This document shows positions 44,798 to 56,309 of a DNA stretch of 64,000 bases, one piece after another (within the stretch, counting starts at the first letter, position 1; each line of letters begins with the position of its first letter). This stretch comes from Siphonodentalium dalli (taxonomy: Eukaryota; Mollusca; Scaphopoda; Gadilida; Siphonodentaliidae): positions 38,970,106-39,034,105 of the forward strand of contig CP136063.1 in the NCBI GenBank assembly GCA_032622095.1. Direction: 5' to 3'. A program made the translations under genes and the position numbers. The notes below the pieces were generated by a model. That model was given only the letters and a program-made list of their open reading frames with translations. It made no database searches and was not told where the DNA came from.

Positions 44798-45990
44798 ATA
44801 TAACTGATGCTGCTCTTGAATGAGCTGGTAATTCATTAATGGGACCCTATATAACTGATGCTGCTCTTGTGTGAACTGGTAATGTATTACTATGGCCCTA
44901 TATTCCTATATAACTGATGCTGCCCTTGTATGAGCTAGTAATGCATTACTGTGGCCCTATATAACTGATGCTTCTCTTATGTGAACTGATAATGCGTCAC
45001 TGGAACATTATATAACTGATGCTGCTTTTGTAGGAGCTGGTAATTCTTAATTAGCATTACAGGGACCACATTTGACCTTATATAACTGATGCTGCCCTTG
45101 TATGAGCTGGTAATGGATTACTGGGACCCTATTTGTCCTTATTTAACAGATGCTGTTCTTGTGGGAACTGACGATGCATTAATTGGCAACACTGGGACCG
45201 ATTGATGCTTTACCAGCTCACACAATAGCAGCACCAGTTATATACAGTTCCTGTGATGTATTACCAGCTCACACAATGACACCATCACTTACATAAGGCC
45301 CCAGTAATGCCGATTACTGCATACCAGTTCATATAAGAGCAGCATCAGTTATATAGGCCCACGGTAATGTTGATTACTGCATTACCAGTTCATACAATGG
45401 CAGCATGCATAGTTATATAGGGCCCAGTAGTGCCAATTAATGCATTACCAGCTCATACAAGCACATCATTATTTATATAGGGCACAGTAATGCTCGTAGT
45501 AATGGTGATTTCTGCATTACCAGCTGAAACAAGAGCAGCATCGGTTATATAAGGTTCCATTAATGGATTACCAGTTCATACAAGGGCAGCATCAGTTATA
45601 TAGGACCCCCGTAATGCATTACCAGCTCATACAATGGCAGCATCAGTTATATGATATAGGGCCATTGTAATGCCAATTAATGCATTAACAGCTCATGCAA
45701 TCACATCATTATTTATATAGGGCCCCATTAATGCCAATTCTTGCATTATCAGCTCATAAAAAATCAGCATCAGTTATATAGGCCCCCAGTAATGCATTTC
45801 CAGCTCATATAAGGGCAGCATCAGTTATATAGGGCCATTGCAATGCCAATTAATTTATTACCAGCTCATACAATCACATCATTATTTATATAGGGCCCCA
45901 GTAATGCAAATTAATGCATTTAATATTACCAGCTCACACAAGAGCAACATCAGTTATATAGGGCCCCATTAATGCATTACCAGCTCATAC
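44798..45990. repeat. Head-to-head satellite array, about 50-65-bp unit
   Basis: From 44798 to about 45210 units read TATATAACTGATGCTGCTCT then TGTATGAGCTGGTAATGCAT. From about 45215 onward the same unit is inverted (ATTACCAGCTCATACAAG, GCAGCATCAGTTATATAGGG). About 7 units face one way and about 13 the other. Confidence 0.85.
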
Positions 45991-46450
45991 AAGATAAACG
46001 AGAGAAAAAAAGTATAGCAAGATATTATCTCGTTTAAACGAGATAAAAAAAAGTATGGCAAGATATTATCTCGTTTAAACGAGATATTATCTCGTTTAAA
46101 CGAGATATTATCTCGTTTAAACGAGATACTATCTTGCAATACTTTTTTTATCTCGTTTAAACGAGATAATATCTTGCCATACTTTTTTTTATACTTTTTT
46201 TTATCTCGTTTAAACTAGATATTATCTTTTTAAATAATTATCTTGTGTAGATTAAACGAGATATTATCTTGTTAAAACGAGATATTATCTCGTTTAAACG
46301 AGATAAAAAAAAGTATCGCAAGATATTATCTCGTTTAAACGAGATAAAAAAAGTATTGCAAGATATTATCTCGTTTAAACGAGATAAAAAAAAGTATCGC
46401 AAGATATTATCTCGTTTAAACGAGATAAAAAAATGTATCGCAAGTGGGAC
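45991..46450. repeat. Array of ATCTCGTTTAAACGAGAT palindromes
   Basis: About ten copies of an 18-bp perfect palindrome, separated by AAAAAAAGTATCGCAAGATA-type spacers. The spacer orientation flips around 46130. The lysine-rich frame at 46269-46466 is a product of the repeat. Confidence 0.85.
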
Positions 46451-46465
46451 TTACGGGGCTCCGTA

Positions 46466-48936
46466 GGAAATGCTTCTATCGATTAATATTAATTTTATTT
46501 CGAATATTTTCTTGTCTAACAAGGGCGTGGCAAAATACGCCATTTAGCCATATCGGATTGCACTACCGCATTAGAAAATAATACTTTGAGCTTACATTTG
46601 AAGAAAATCTTATATACCCCTAATTTCAATGCCAAATGCGATCAAATTCTAAGTCGAAAAGTGGCCGCAACTCATGTAAAAATAATTAGACAAAACCTAT
46701 ATTCGAACTTGGCCTGTAGTTTTAGCTGGGAAATACACATACCAATTTTTGTTCAGATCAAATAATCCAGACTGGAGTTATCGGTAGGAAACCAGAATTG
46801 TTAACAGACGGTCAAATTCTAAGTCGAAAAAGGATCGTAACTCATTTAAAAATAATTGGACGGAACCCATATTCGAACTTGGTCTGTATCTTTAGCTGGG
46901 AAATACACATACCAACTTTGGTTCAGATCAAATAATCCAAACTAGAGTTATCGATCGGAACCAAAAATGTTAACGGGCTAACAGTCAAATTATAAGTCGA
47001 AAAAAAGGTCGGTAAACCTCATGTCCGCCTCTAAGTGTTGGCTTGATACGACCGTTGTTTGCGCATAAAAATTGGCATGGCAGAACCCGAAATCGAATTT
47101 GATCTGTCTTTTGTGCTAGTAAACCTACATATACCAACTTTAATTTCAATCAGTACACATTTACTAAAGTTATCATCCGGAAACCTCAAATTGGCAAAAA
47201 TTCTAAGTAAAAAAGGGACATAACTCTGGTGAAAATTGGCGGGCGGAACCCGAATTCGAATTTGACCTGTGTTTTGCTGGGAGAAAGACACATAACAAAT
47301 TTGGTTTAAATCTGATTAACTCTACTAAAGTTATCATCCGGACACCAAGTTTTGGAGTTTTATTTGTCGGGTCGGTGGACAAAAAGGGCCATAACTCTAG
47401 CCAAAATGATCGGCTTACTCCGAAATTCGAACTTGAGCTGTATTTTGATATAAGTAATCCACACAAAAAACGGGTTTTGCATATAAACAATCCAAAATCA
47501 AGATATCATCCGGAAACCAAAAAACAGAGAAAAAAAAATGAATTTTCTATGTCGAAAAAGGGGCATAACTCTGCCAAAAATGATCGGGCAGAACCCAAGT
47601 TCGAACTTGACCTGTGTTGTGCTGGGAGAAGGTAATATACTAAAGTTATCAGTAGGAAACCAACTTTCAGGGGTTTTCTAAGTAAAAAAAAGTCGAAAAA
47701 GGGGCATAACTCTGGTGAAAATTGGCGGACGGAACCAGAATTCGAACTTGACCTGTCTTTTCTGCTAGTAAACCCACATACCAAATTTAATTTAATTTGG
47801 TTCACTCCAACTAAAGTTATCATCCGGAAATCTCGGACGCACGCACGGACGCACTGGCCAAAGTATACTTGTGTGGTGACCGCACATACCTATGAATACT
47901 TGTGGGATGCGATCTTTTGTTTGAGTAACTTGTGGGGTGCAACCCACAACTGACGATTTTTTAAAGAGCTCCCCCAAGCCCACCCACCCTAGTGTAGAAT
48001 TCGACTTATACGGGACGAAATTGATCATTTGTGGTGTTATAAACTGTTTCTAAACAATCTCCGTTATTTCGTTAATATATCCGCTTTTTCAAATATCTTT
48101 TTTTCCTAAATATTTATTTCAGATATATTACATATTCTGAGAAATATTATATTAACGAAATAACGGAGATGGTTTGTAAATAAAACAATTAGAAGAAAAG
48201 CATGTTAAATTCATGTTAAATTCATCGCACCCCACAAGTACTCTCTGGTTAGTGCGGACGCACGCACGGACGGACGGACGTGCTGATTATAATAGTCCTC
48301 CGAACTCGTTGGGTCGGCGGACAAAAAGGGCCGTAACGCATGTAAAAATAATTGGACGAAACCCATATTCGAACTTGGCCTGTATCTTTAGCTGGGAAAT
48401 ACACATACCAACTTTGATTCAGATCAAATAACCCAAACTGGAGTTATCGATCGGAAACCAAAAATGTTAACGGACGGACAGACAGACAGACGGACGGACG
48501 GACGGACAAACAGACTGATTACATAGTACGACCTTTTAAAAATAAGGCGTATAAAAAGGTGTTTGTTCAGCTAACGAACAATAGTGATTACCGTTAACAG
48601 AGACAAACAATTTTATTTGACAATTTTGTCACAAATAAACGTTAATTATACTTATTACCGCTTATATCTGTGGAACAAAACAATACAAACAACCAATCTG
48701 TGACATTTGACTTCATTGCGTAGCCGTTGGAACAGCTCGGTGCTCTATATCGCAATATGGTATCATCCGAATGGTCTGTTCTAAAAATAGTAACATGAAC
48801 GGTCCCGATTTAATATTCGAAATAAAATCAATATTAGTTGATAGAAGCTTTTCCGGACAGGGGTCTTCAGTTCATATCTATTATTTTATACCAACGCAAC
48901 TATTTAAAATTTGTTATTTAAAGAGATAATCCATCT
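46466..48936. mobile_element. TTAA MITE split by a 2-kb repeat block
   Basis: Left fragment 46466-46519 (GGAAATGCTTCTATCGATTA to TTGTCTAA), right fragment 48551-48936 (AAAAAGGTGTTTGTTCAGCT to AATCCATCT, then TTAA). Both align with 33638-34155. The left tip is lost against the palindrome array. Confidence 0.7.
46520..48550 (+). repeat. Tandem 'CATAACTC...GAACTTGACCTG' repeat block
   Basis: About nine units of 140-190 bp with AAAAAGGGGCATAACTCTG, GGAACCCGAATTCGAACTTG and ACTAAAGTTATCATCCGGAA. They are followed by CGGACGCACGCACGGACG and a tail of GACAGACAGACGGACGGACG ending in TACATAGTACGACC. A stem (CTCCGTTATTTCGTTAATAT near 48060, mirrored near 48150) lies in the middle. Frames on both strands are repeat shadows. 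Confidence 0.75.
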
Positions 48937-48940
48937 TTAA

Positions 48941-49229
48941 GAGATTTGGTGTTCGGCTTCAACTTGGTTATAAAGCCATGACCCAGAACTTATATCAGCC
49001 CAAAATTTCCATTGAACAACACGAATGACATGAGAATTCGAAAATATAGAAAATTATTTGTGGGTAGTTGTATTTCTAAGTGAAAATATTCATTAAATTT
49101 CATGAATCAAGAAAAATTAAGTCTCCTCTCATGATCTTCAGATATGATATCATGGACATATGATCTGAAATTTTGAAACAAATATAATTTACGGAAGTTC
49201 TTAGTATCTGAAAACGGTGAAACTTTTAA
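48941..49229. other. Non-coding stretch
   Basis: No gene seen. Confidence 0.4.
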
Positions 49230-49420
49230 AGATGAATTATGTCTATACAAGTTGAAATATAAGACTTACAAATTATATTTTTTCATTTCTTTTATTTGTA
49301 ATTGACATAGCTTATCACAAACCACAAATCAGCATCATTGGCATAACGTTAATTAACGACAATAAACGAAATTGACACTCACAACTACACCATTTCCCGG
49401 ACGCAGTTCGACTTTTAATC
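49230..49420 (-). repeat. Inverted partial copy of the TTACCGTGGGCG element interior
   Basis: AAGTTGAAATATAAGACTTA, AATTGACATAGCTTATCACA and GACGCAGTTCGACTTTTAA are the reverse complement of parts of 39960-40190. Confidence 0.65.
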
Positions 49421-50870
49421 ATTCCCAAATGTCCGATTCTATATATAAATAAAACACCCATGTTAATGTCAGCGCACACATCTATCTAGAATCTATGAGA
49501 CACTGTATGCACGCGGCGCGCGTAATAATTCAAATTCGTGCACGAATTTCCATAATGCCTTGTATGGAGCATTGTCATAAGACATAGCTTATAATTTGCT
49601 CATTGAGCATGGTAGTTTTAGGTAGATTATAGCTTTGGTCAGGGTGGTTGCATATGATTGTCACAGTTAGCGTACATTAAATTATTATCTTGATTGCTCT
49701 TATTATTGGAACTAACCCAACACGATAGCCAGCGAAACGTTACAAAGCAGTATGCATGATATACCTACTGTAAAATAAATTCGCTCGTGAATGCGAAACG
49801 CATTCGATGTCGTAAAAACAGTCGTATGTACATTTTATGCTACATGAACATTATATATATATATATATATACACTTACCGGTATAACTACAGTTAGTTAC
49901 ATTTAATTGTGCCGAATTGATCTATTTACAACCTACATACACCTGTCTTACAGGGACGCCGCTAATTTATTGTAATTCGTTTCACCATTTGTACCACGAT
50001 TGTGGTTTATGTGAATAAACAATTTGAATTTGAATTTGGTTATGGACATTCGTTTCCGGTTCACACGACTCTTCGCTGAAGGACGATGATATGTCACATC
50101 TGTCTCAAGTAGTTTGTATACTATGTTTGACAAGTGGCTGCACTCGATCGAGTGAGTGTACATTAAAATGTCACAGTTATACTTGACATATGATGGACGA
50201 GAGTGATCGACTGTCTGCGTTTTGTCCACCAGTCTGGTGTACTTAATACGTTACATCCCGTATGTCGTTACTGTAGAGAGACTGTCGTCTATTGGTGACA
50301 CTGAGACATCTCTTTCTTGCATCGGAAAAGCACCTCTTGAAATACACGATTTGGACATACTGAGGTGAAGTAATTACCTTACATCTCATGCAAGTTGCAT
50401 GAGAAGTGGTTTTCCAAATCGAAGATGGCGGCCAAAAATGGCGACAAAAATTTGAAAACACGCCTACATTCTTTTACTTTCTTACGATGGGCGTTATTGA
50501 TGTGAATATAAGGGAATTTCGATGATTTTTCAAAATCGGTCTGCCATTGTGGGCGCCATTTTAGATTTGGGAGACTTTTATTTGGATTTGGTACAAGGAA
50601 AGTTCTTCTCCTATGTGTATGTGTTCCCCACTCACAATAGTAAGCAGGTGAGGAGTTTTCATGACAATAATGCTCACTGATGTTAACATCGGCGATTTCC
50701 GGCGATTTTTCTATTTCTGGTGTCCATTTTGGCAGCCATCTTGGATTTGGGCGAATATACCTCAAATCAGGTATAAGAAGAATCCTAGCTCGAGTATCTC
50801 CTGCACATATATATGCATGGGTTTGTTATAATAGCAAGAACATTCATTGATTCGAAACATAACATCGCGT
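49421..50870. other. Non-coding stretch, small TA run near 49850-49870
   Basis: The region 50400-50760 has CAAGATGGCGGCCAAAAATGG-like phrases on alternating strands (ATTTTGGCAGCCATCTTGGA near 50726), again a repeat. No gene is supported. Confidence 0.45.
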
Positions 50871-50879
50871 TATTAACGT

Positions 50880-51777
50880 AGGTTCGGCTTTGATCTATGG
50901 TCAATACGACCTTAAATGACTAAAATATAAGAATTAGTCGCACCGATTCTGATAGACGGGTACTATATGAACTTTGATCTGCAATACTCCCACCAATATA
51001 TCCAGTAGTTTGTGCGCCTACGCTGACAGAACATACCCTATACATCGCTAATATTGGAGTATATGGGTCCGGCGGAAATGGTTAATTCGACCTTAAATTC
51101 GTAAAATATAAAAATTAGTCGCACCGATTATGATAGATGGGTACTATATGAATTTAAATATGCAATATTCTCAACAATTTATGGAGTAGTTTGTGCGCCT
51201 AAGCTGACAGAATACCATATACATCGATAATATTGGAGTATATGGGTCCGGCGGATGGGTCCGACGGAAAGGGTCAATACGACCTTAAGTGACTAAAGTA
51301 TAAGAATTAGTCACACCGATTCTGATAGACGGGTACTATATGAACTCTTATCTGTAATACTCCCACCAATTTATCCAGTAGTTTGTGCGCCTAAGGTGAC
51401 AGAACATGCCCTATACATCACTACTATTGGAGTATATGAGTCCGACGGATGGGTCCGACGGAAAGGGTCAATACGACCTTAAATGACTAAAATATAAGAA
51501 TTAGTCACACCGATTCTGATAGACGGGTACTATATGAACTCTTATCTGTAATACTCTCACCAATTTATCCAGTAGTTTGTGCGCCTAAGGTGACAGAACA
51601 TGCCCTATACATCACTAATATTGGAGTATATGGGTCAGGCGGAAAGGGTTAATTCGACCTCAAATGACTAAAATATAAGAATTAGTCGCACCGATTCTGA
51701 TAGACGGGTACTATATGAACTCTGATCTGCAATATTCCCACCAATTTATCCAGTAGTTTGTGCGCCTAAGCTGACAG

Positions 51778-51845
<68 letters not shown>

Positions 51846-52425
51846 CTATACATCGCTAATATTGGAGTATATGGGTCCGGCGGGAAAGGTCAATTCGACC
51901 TTAAATGGATAAAATATAAAAATTAGTCGCACTGATTCTGATAGATGAGTACTATATGAATTTAAATATGAAATATTCTCATCAATTTATGGAGTAGTTT
52001 GTGCGCCTAGGCTGAGAGAATACCCTATACATCGTTAATATTGTAGTATATATATATGGATCCGACGGATGCGTCCGACGGAAATTGTCAATACGACCTT
52101 AAATGACTAAAATATAAGAATTAGTCGCACCGATTCTGATAGACGGGTACTATATGAACTCTGATCTGCCATATTCCTATCAACTTATCCAGTAGTTTGT
52201 GCGCCTAAGCTGACAGAACATACCCTATACATCGCTAATATTGGAGTATATGGGTCCGGCGGAAAGGGTCATTTCGACCTTGAATGGATACACTATAAAA
52301 ATTAGTCGCACCGATTCTGATAGACGGGTACTATATAAACTAAAATCTGCAATATTCCCATCAATTTATATAGTAGTGTGTGCGCCTAAGCTGATAGAAC
52401 ATGTTGCAAAGTCGATTGTGAAGGT
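50880..52425 (+). repeat. Satellite array, about 190-bp unit, about 8 copies
   Basis: Each unit has GGGTCAATACGACCTTAAAT, ATTAGTCGCACCGATTCTGA, TAGACGGGTACTATATGAAC, CCAGTAGTTTGTGCGCCTAA and ATACATCGCTAATATTGGAG. Starts lie near 50899, 51077, 51265, 51465, 51645, 51888, 52085 and 52267. Confidence 0.85.
51781..51843. repeat. TA dinucleotide run
   Basis: About 31 TA repeats inside the fifth unit of the 190-bp array, between GACAGAACA and CCCTATACATCG, where other units have only TACC or GCC. It is a local expansion. Confidence 0.9.
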
Positions 52426-52439
52426 TCCAGAATGTTTTA

Positions 52440-52520
52440 CAGGGCAGATAAAAACAGTCGTAGGTAGTGGGTTCGAACCCATGTTCAGAGTGCCTGCCTG
52501 TCTAAATCGCCCGCCTACCA
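52440..52520. repeat. tRNA-like B-box, possible SINE fragment
   Basis: GTAGTGGGTTCGAACCCATG contains a canonical B-box, palindromic so readable on either strand. No clear A-box. Followed by CCTACCTACCTAC. Confidence 0.3.
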
Positions 52521-52729
52521 GCCTACCTACCTACATATCTGTTTACATGTATGTTTTATTTGCACAAACGACAGAACGACATACGACGACAAATATACTG
52601 AGATATATTAGAAACAGCATTTATTCACGGGGTATCCATACTTATTTTGATAGCCACATCTTGTCAATGATAATCCGGCCTTTAGATTGTGACTGACAAA
52701 ACGGTATCAGAGACACCGGAATATCGGAA

Positions 52730-53225
52730 TGACTATTTCGAAAGTCAAGGTCAGGTCAGGGTCATGATTTGTCCAGTCCAAAACACCCCCACCCGTAGAA
52801 AACTACCCATAGGTATCAAATTTCGTCGAAATCCGTCCGTTTTACCCAACTTGACCTTTAATTAACAATTTTGAAGGTCAAGGTAAGGTCAGAGTCATGA
52901 TTTGACCCGTCCAAAACACCCCCCCCCCCGACAAAAGTACCCATAGGTATCAAATTTCGTCGAAATCTATCCGTTTTATCCGAGTTGACCTTTGATTGGC
53001 CATATTGAAGGTCAAGGTCAGGCCGAGGTCACGATTTGACCCGTTTAAAACTCTCCTCAGACCAAAGTATCCCTAGTATCAAATTTCGCCGAAATTTGTC
53101 CGTTTTACCCAAATTGACCTTGCATTGACAGTTTTAAAGGTCAAGGTCAGGTCGGGGTCACGATTTGACCCGTTCAAAACACTTCCCGGACACAAATACC
53201 CATAGGTATCAAATTACGTTGAAAT
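52730..53225 (+). repeat. 'GACCTTGAA...AAGGTCAAGGTC' repeat, about four units
   Basis: Units of about 110 bp: AAGGTCAAGGTCAGGTC, ATGATTTGACCCGTCCAAAA, CCCATAGGTATCAAATTTCG, TCCGTTTTACCCAA. Same family as 2166, 4185 and 44598. Confidence 0.8.
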
Positions 53226-53600
53226 CTATGGAAAGCCGAGGAGGACATGTTGGTTGCTAATTGCTAGATATACGACGCGGTATTTTGAAGGTGTTTCAAA
53301 CTAGGAGATAGAAGTATTCTGCCTTTCAAATGGTGATGAATTATAGTAGTTTATTCAAATTTTATGGCATAAATTGTTATTAAAACCGTATATACTATAA
53401 AAAATTAATGACTCGAAAATTAAGTGGGCCTTTAAACAAAGTCACAATTGCATTTAGGCTCATCTCATACAGCGATATTCTACTGCGCAGTTTGTTATAG
53501 CCTCCAGTATTTATTGAGCGTTATACCCCCAACTGTTATAATTCGCCTTTAGCAGGCGTACTCTTGCCTCAGATTATTGAGATATTAGGTCACACATAAT
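53226..53600. other. Non-coding stretch
   Basis: No gene or repeat recognised. Confidence 0.4.
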
Positions 53601-53639
53601 CACATTAAATCGCATCGTAACATAGCAATTGTGTGGGCT

Positions 53640-54440
53640 CCTTGGCGTGAATATGTAATGAGAAATAAGGTCATACGTAATGACATTAAACTCAAGAAAA
53701 CCCTCGAAAACAAAACAAAATCACATTTAATGTTTTACGTTATTTCCTTCATCAAAAGAATCTTCGTGATAATGAACCCTCTCGTTACTTTAGAATATAG
53801 AATTAACCTTAAAATAAAAAAAATCTTTGGAACACAGAACCTTCGGAATAACGAACCTTCGGATTGGTGAACCTTCGGAATAGCGAACATTCAGAGAAAT
53901 TTCGGAATAGTGGACCTTCGGGATAGTGAACCTTCGGAATAGAGCCATGCCCCCCAATATTCATATTATATGCCCAGAGTTCAAAGGTATGGACCCATAA
54001 AATTCTAAACTTGGCCCTTAAAATAATGAACTCCAAATTGGAGCACACACAGAACACCACTTAAGTCAACTGAACCTATGTCATGTCCCAATGCGGGAGG
54101 GTCCATATATACCACAACATTCATAGTATATGCCAAGAATTCAAAGGTATGGGCCCACGTAATGACATAAAATCTCAAGAAAACCAGCGAAAACAAAACA
54201 AAATCACATTTAATGTTCTAAGTTAAGTTATTTCCTCCTGTATCTGTATCGGTGTGCGCGCATGATCAGTTCGGATGTGAGCGCCCACTCCATATAAAGA
54301 ATCTTTGTGAAAATGAACCCTCTCAAATTAGTCTCAATACTTTAAAATATAGAATTAACCTAAAAATAACAAAAACCTTCGGAATAGAGAACCTTCGGAA
54401 TAGCGGACCTTCGGGGTAGCAAACCTTCATAATAGAAGCA
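53640..54440. repeat. Diverged direct duplication with ACCTTCGGAATAG runs
   Basis: AACAAAACAAAATCACATTTAATG occurs near 53710 and 54195. Both copies lead into AGAATTAACCTTAAAATAA-like sequence and clusters of AACCTTCGGAATAGCGAACC (53840-53945 and 54385-54430). The central part also repeats TATATGCCCAGAGTTCAAAG. Confidence 0.65.
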
Positions 54441-54876
54441 TGTCCCCACAATTACACCGGTGACGTAAACACATGTGCCAATCTTAGTTGTACTCTCGTA
54501 ATTATCGGTACGATGAAACGGTGACGGAATCTGACGAGGTTTGCCGAATGTACAATCACCCAGTGAATTATCGATCGCCCATGCGATACAAAAAAACCAA
54601 AAGCAATAAACACCACACTACGGTGGCGTAATAACGCAATGTCTCATGAAATAAACTAGTGTAATCGTCGGTTAATACCATATGCCGTCTATTGACATAG
54701 AATATTTATTCGATTTAAACCATTTGTCTGAAAAGAAAATTATATTCAGTTTTTACATGGTTAGCTAAAATCGTGACAAACAATGTATATTAAATATCAA
54801 TGCCAGCGGTATATCACGAACAATATGTACACTTGACACGTCGTTCGTCGTGTTTTCTCCGATATTATATGTGATG
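54441..54876 (+). promoter_or_regulatory. Probable upstream region and 5' untranslated exon
   Basis: Unique, non-repetitive sequence before the candidate donor at 54877 (GTGATG|GTAAGTAG). The transcription start is not determined. TATATTAAATATC near 54786 is a loose TATA-like stretch. Confidence 0.3.
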
Positions 54877-55036
54877 GTAAGTAGTTTTCATTGGTTACAA
54901 CCTAACATACATGTACATGTACATATACATGTATCCAAGGCCGGAGTATTATTCACATGGCCGGGTTATCTAAATAAGGTCGAATTATACGGCTGGTATT
55001 ACGCCTATAATTCTCTGATTTGTATATATATTTCAG
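54877..55036 (+). other. Probable 160-bp 5'-UTR intron
   Basis: Consensus donor GTAAGT at 54877 and acceptor TATATATTTCAG ending at 55036, 54 bases before the start codon of the following gene. Confidence 0.5.
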
Positions 55037-55090
55037 ATTAGAGAGAGCATTGGTAGCATCCGACCAATTCAGTATCCAAACCCAAGAACC

Positions 55091-56299
55091 ATGGATGAAG
55101 AAGACATAGTTAGTACACTAGAGGTGACTTCGACTGCACTTGGCTTATTTACAGACACAGCCGGCTTTGCAGGTGCAATAACCAAGTTAAGCGCAGTAGG
55201 TGGACCATTGTTGATGGTGACTGCACAGCTTATGACAATGTTTTTCGGAACCCAGGAGTCACCGGAACTCAAACAAATCAAAAATGTTTATAATAGAATG
55301 AATACAAGATTCGATCAGATGTCTGTCAAGTTGGACGGAGTTATCCGCGCGATCGAGTGGAGCCAAACCCACATAAGATTCGCAGAAATAGAAGACGATA
55401 TCAAATCGAATATCCAGCTTCTCAACAAACTGTACGACTCACCAACATTTTCACATAGTCACTATAAGGCCGAATTCTTGAAGAGGTACGACCGTTCGTA
55501 CGATGATGCAGGAGGGAAACTTTATCGGGCGATGTCAAATTCAAACTATTTGTTTGATTCAAATATCCCTTTAGCTGTAATGAAATACAGCAAGAACCAC
55601 CGCCAAAAGTTTCAAACATTCATGATGGGTATCATCAAACTGCTTTACGACTGCTATAAGCTAGAGATGACATATCTGCAACTCAGCAACAAATCGATAG
55701 CAGTAAGGAAAGACAAGATAAACACATGGAAAAGACGAATGGGGGCAGTCTATACTAAAGTGCTGGAGTATGACAGACAAGTGGAATCGAAATGGGAAAG
55801 TCAGTCAGAGAAGGATTTCGATAATACAATCGCTGTGGACAACGGTAACTTAAAAAACTATGAATTTATGATTGCAGCCAGAAAATTTCTTGTCGCCAAA
55901 TATCCATGGAGACGATGGTTTGTCACGGTATCCAATAACATAGAAAACTACCATTTCAACGTACGTGGGTATGGTTTCCACAGGCGTCTACCCCACGGAC
56001 GAAGAGTGAGTGTTGCTAGTAAATCCAAAGCAGAAAAGAAGATGAATTATGACAAAGCCAAGTCTGCTGTCAGCCGAATGAAGGATATATACAGAGGGAA
56101 GCATTGGTTGTGGGGCACATTAGAATGGGAATACTATGAAACAGCCAAGGATATAGTTAGCAGGAACGTCGGTGTCATTGAAAGTGTACCCAATTATTCC
56201 ATATTCGGTGTCATCGAAAATGATAATGGACTGTGGAATACTTATGACGGAGCTGCCGTTTCCAGGAGGAAATATTTCATATTCGTTCTGATGGGATGA
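55091..56299 (+). CDS. SE-cephalotoxin-like protein (N-terminal-region homologue), 402 residues
   Basis: Intact single-exon frame starting in a strong context (ACCATGG). The protein opens acidic (MDEEDIV) and has no signal peptide. Residues 13-52 form a hydrophobic, glycine/alanine-rich stretch (TALGLFTDTAGFAGA, SAVGGPLLMVTAQLMTMFFG). Next, residues 55-90 carry ESPELKQIKNVYNRMNTRFD then a VIRAIEW motif. The remainder is mostly helical and charged, with one cysteine (188) and a basic area around 296-325 (FHRRLPHGRRVSVASKSKAE). The order 'hydrophobic block, SPEL.I....M..RFD, V...IEW' is what I recall from invertebrate proteins named SE-cephalotoxin-like, related to a cuttlefish salivary toxin. 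This one is much shorter than the toxin, lacks its later domains and has no secretion signal, so a toxic role is not implied. Function unknown. A satellite begins 10 bp after the stop. Confidence 0.75.
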   Translation: MDEEDIVSTLEVTSTALGLFTDTAGFAGAITKLSAVGGPLLMVTAQLMTMFFGTQESPELKQIKNVYNRMNTRFDQMSVKLDGVIRAIEWSQTHIRFAEIEDDIKSNIQLLNKLYDSPTFSHSHYKAEFLKRYDRSYDDAGGKLYRAMSNSNYLFDSNIPLAVMKYSKNHRQKFQTFMMGIIKLLYDCYKLEMTYLQLSNKSIAVRKDKINTWKRRMGAVYTKVLEYDRQVESKWESQSEKDFDNTIAVDNGNLKNYEFMIAARKFLVAKYPWRRWFVTVSNNIENYHFNVRGYGFHRRLPHGRRVSVASKSKAEKKMNYDKAKSAVSRMKDIYRGKHWLWGTLEWEYYETAKDIVSRNVGVIESVPNYSIFGVIENDNGLWNTYDGAAVSRRKYFIFVLMG

Positions 56300-56309
56300 A
56301 GCAACAACT

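Noticed and set aside
45991-46450. Considered a CRISPR array of palindromic repeats
   Set aside because: Spacers are the same sequence, and inverted in half the array.
46269-46466. Lysine-rich frame with KKYRKILSRLNEIK repeats
   Set aside because: Encoded by the palindrome array; no start context or codon signal.
47203-47823. Overlapping frames on both strands in the GAACTTGACCTG block
   Set aside because: Repeat-derived; the same motif gives similar frames in each unit.
52450-52500. Possible tRNA gene from the GGGTTCGAACCC box
   Set aside because: No A-box at the right distance and no acceptor stem; at most a SINE fragment.
52241-52696. 151-residue plus-strand frame
   Set aside because: Begins in the 190-bp satellite and crosses a B-box-like repeat; no protein feature.
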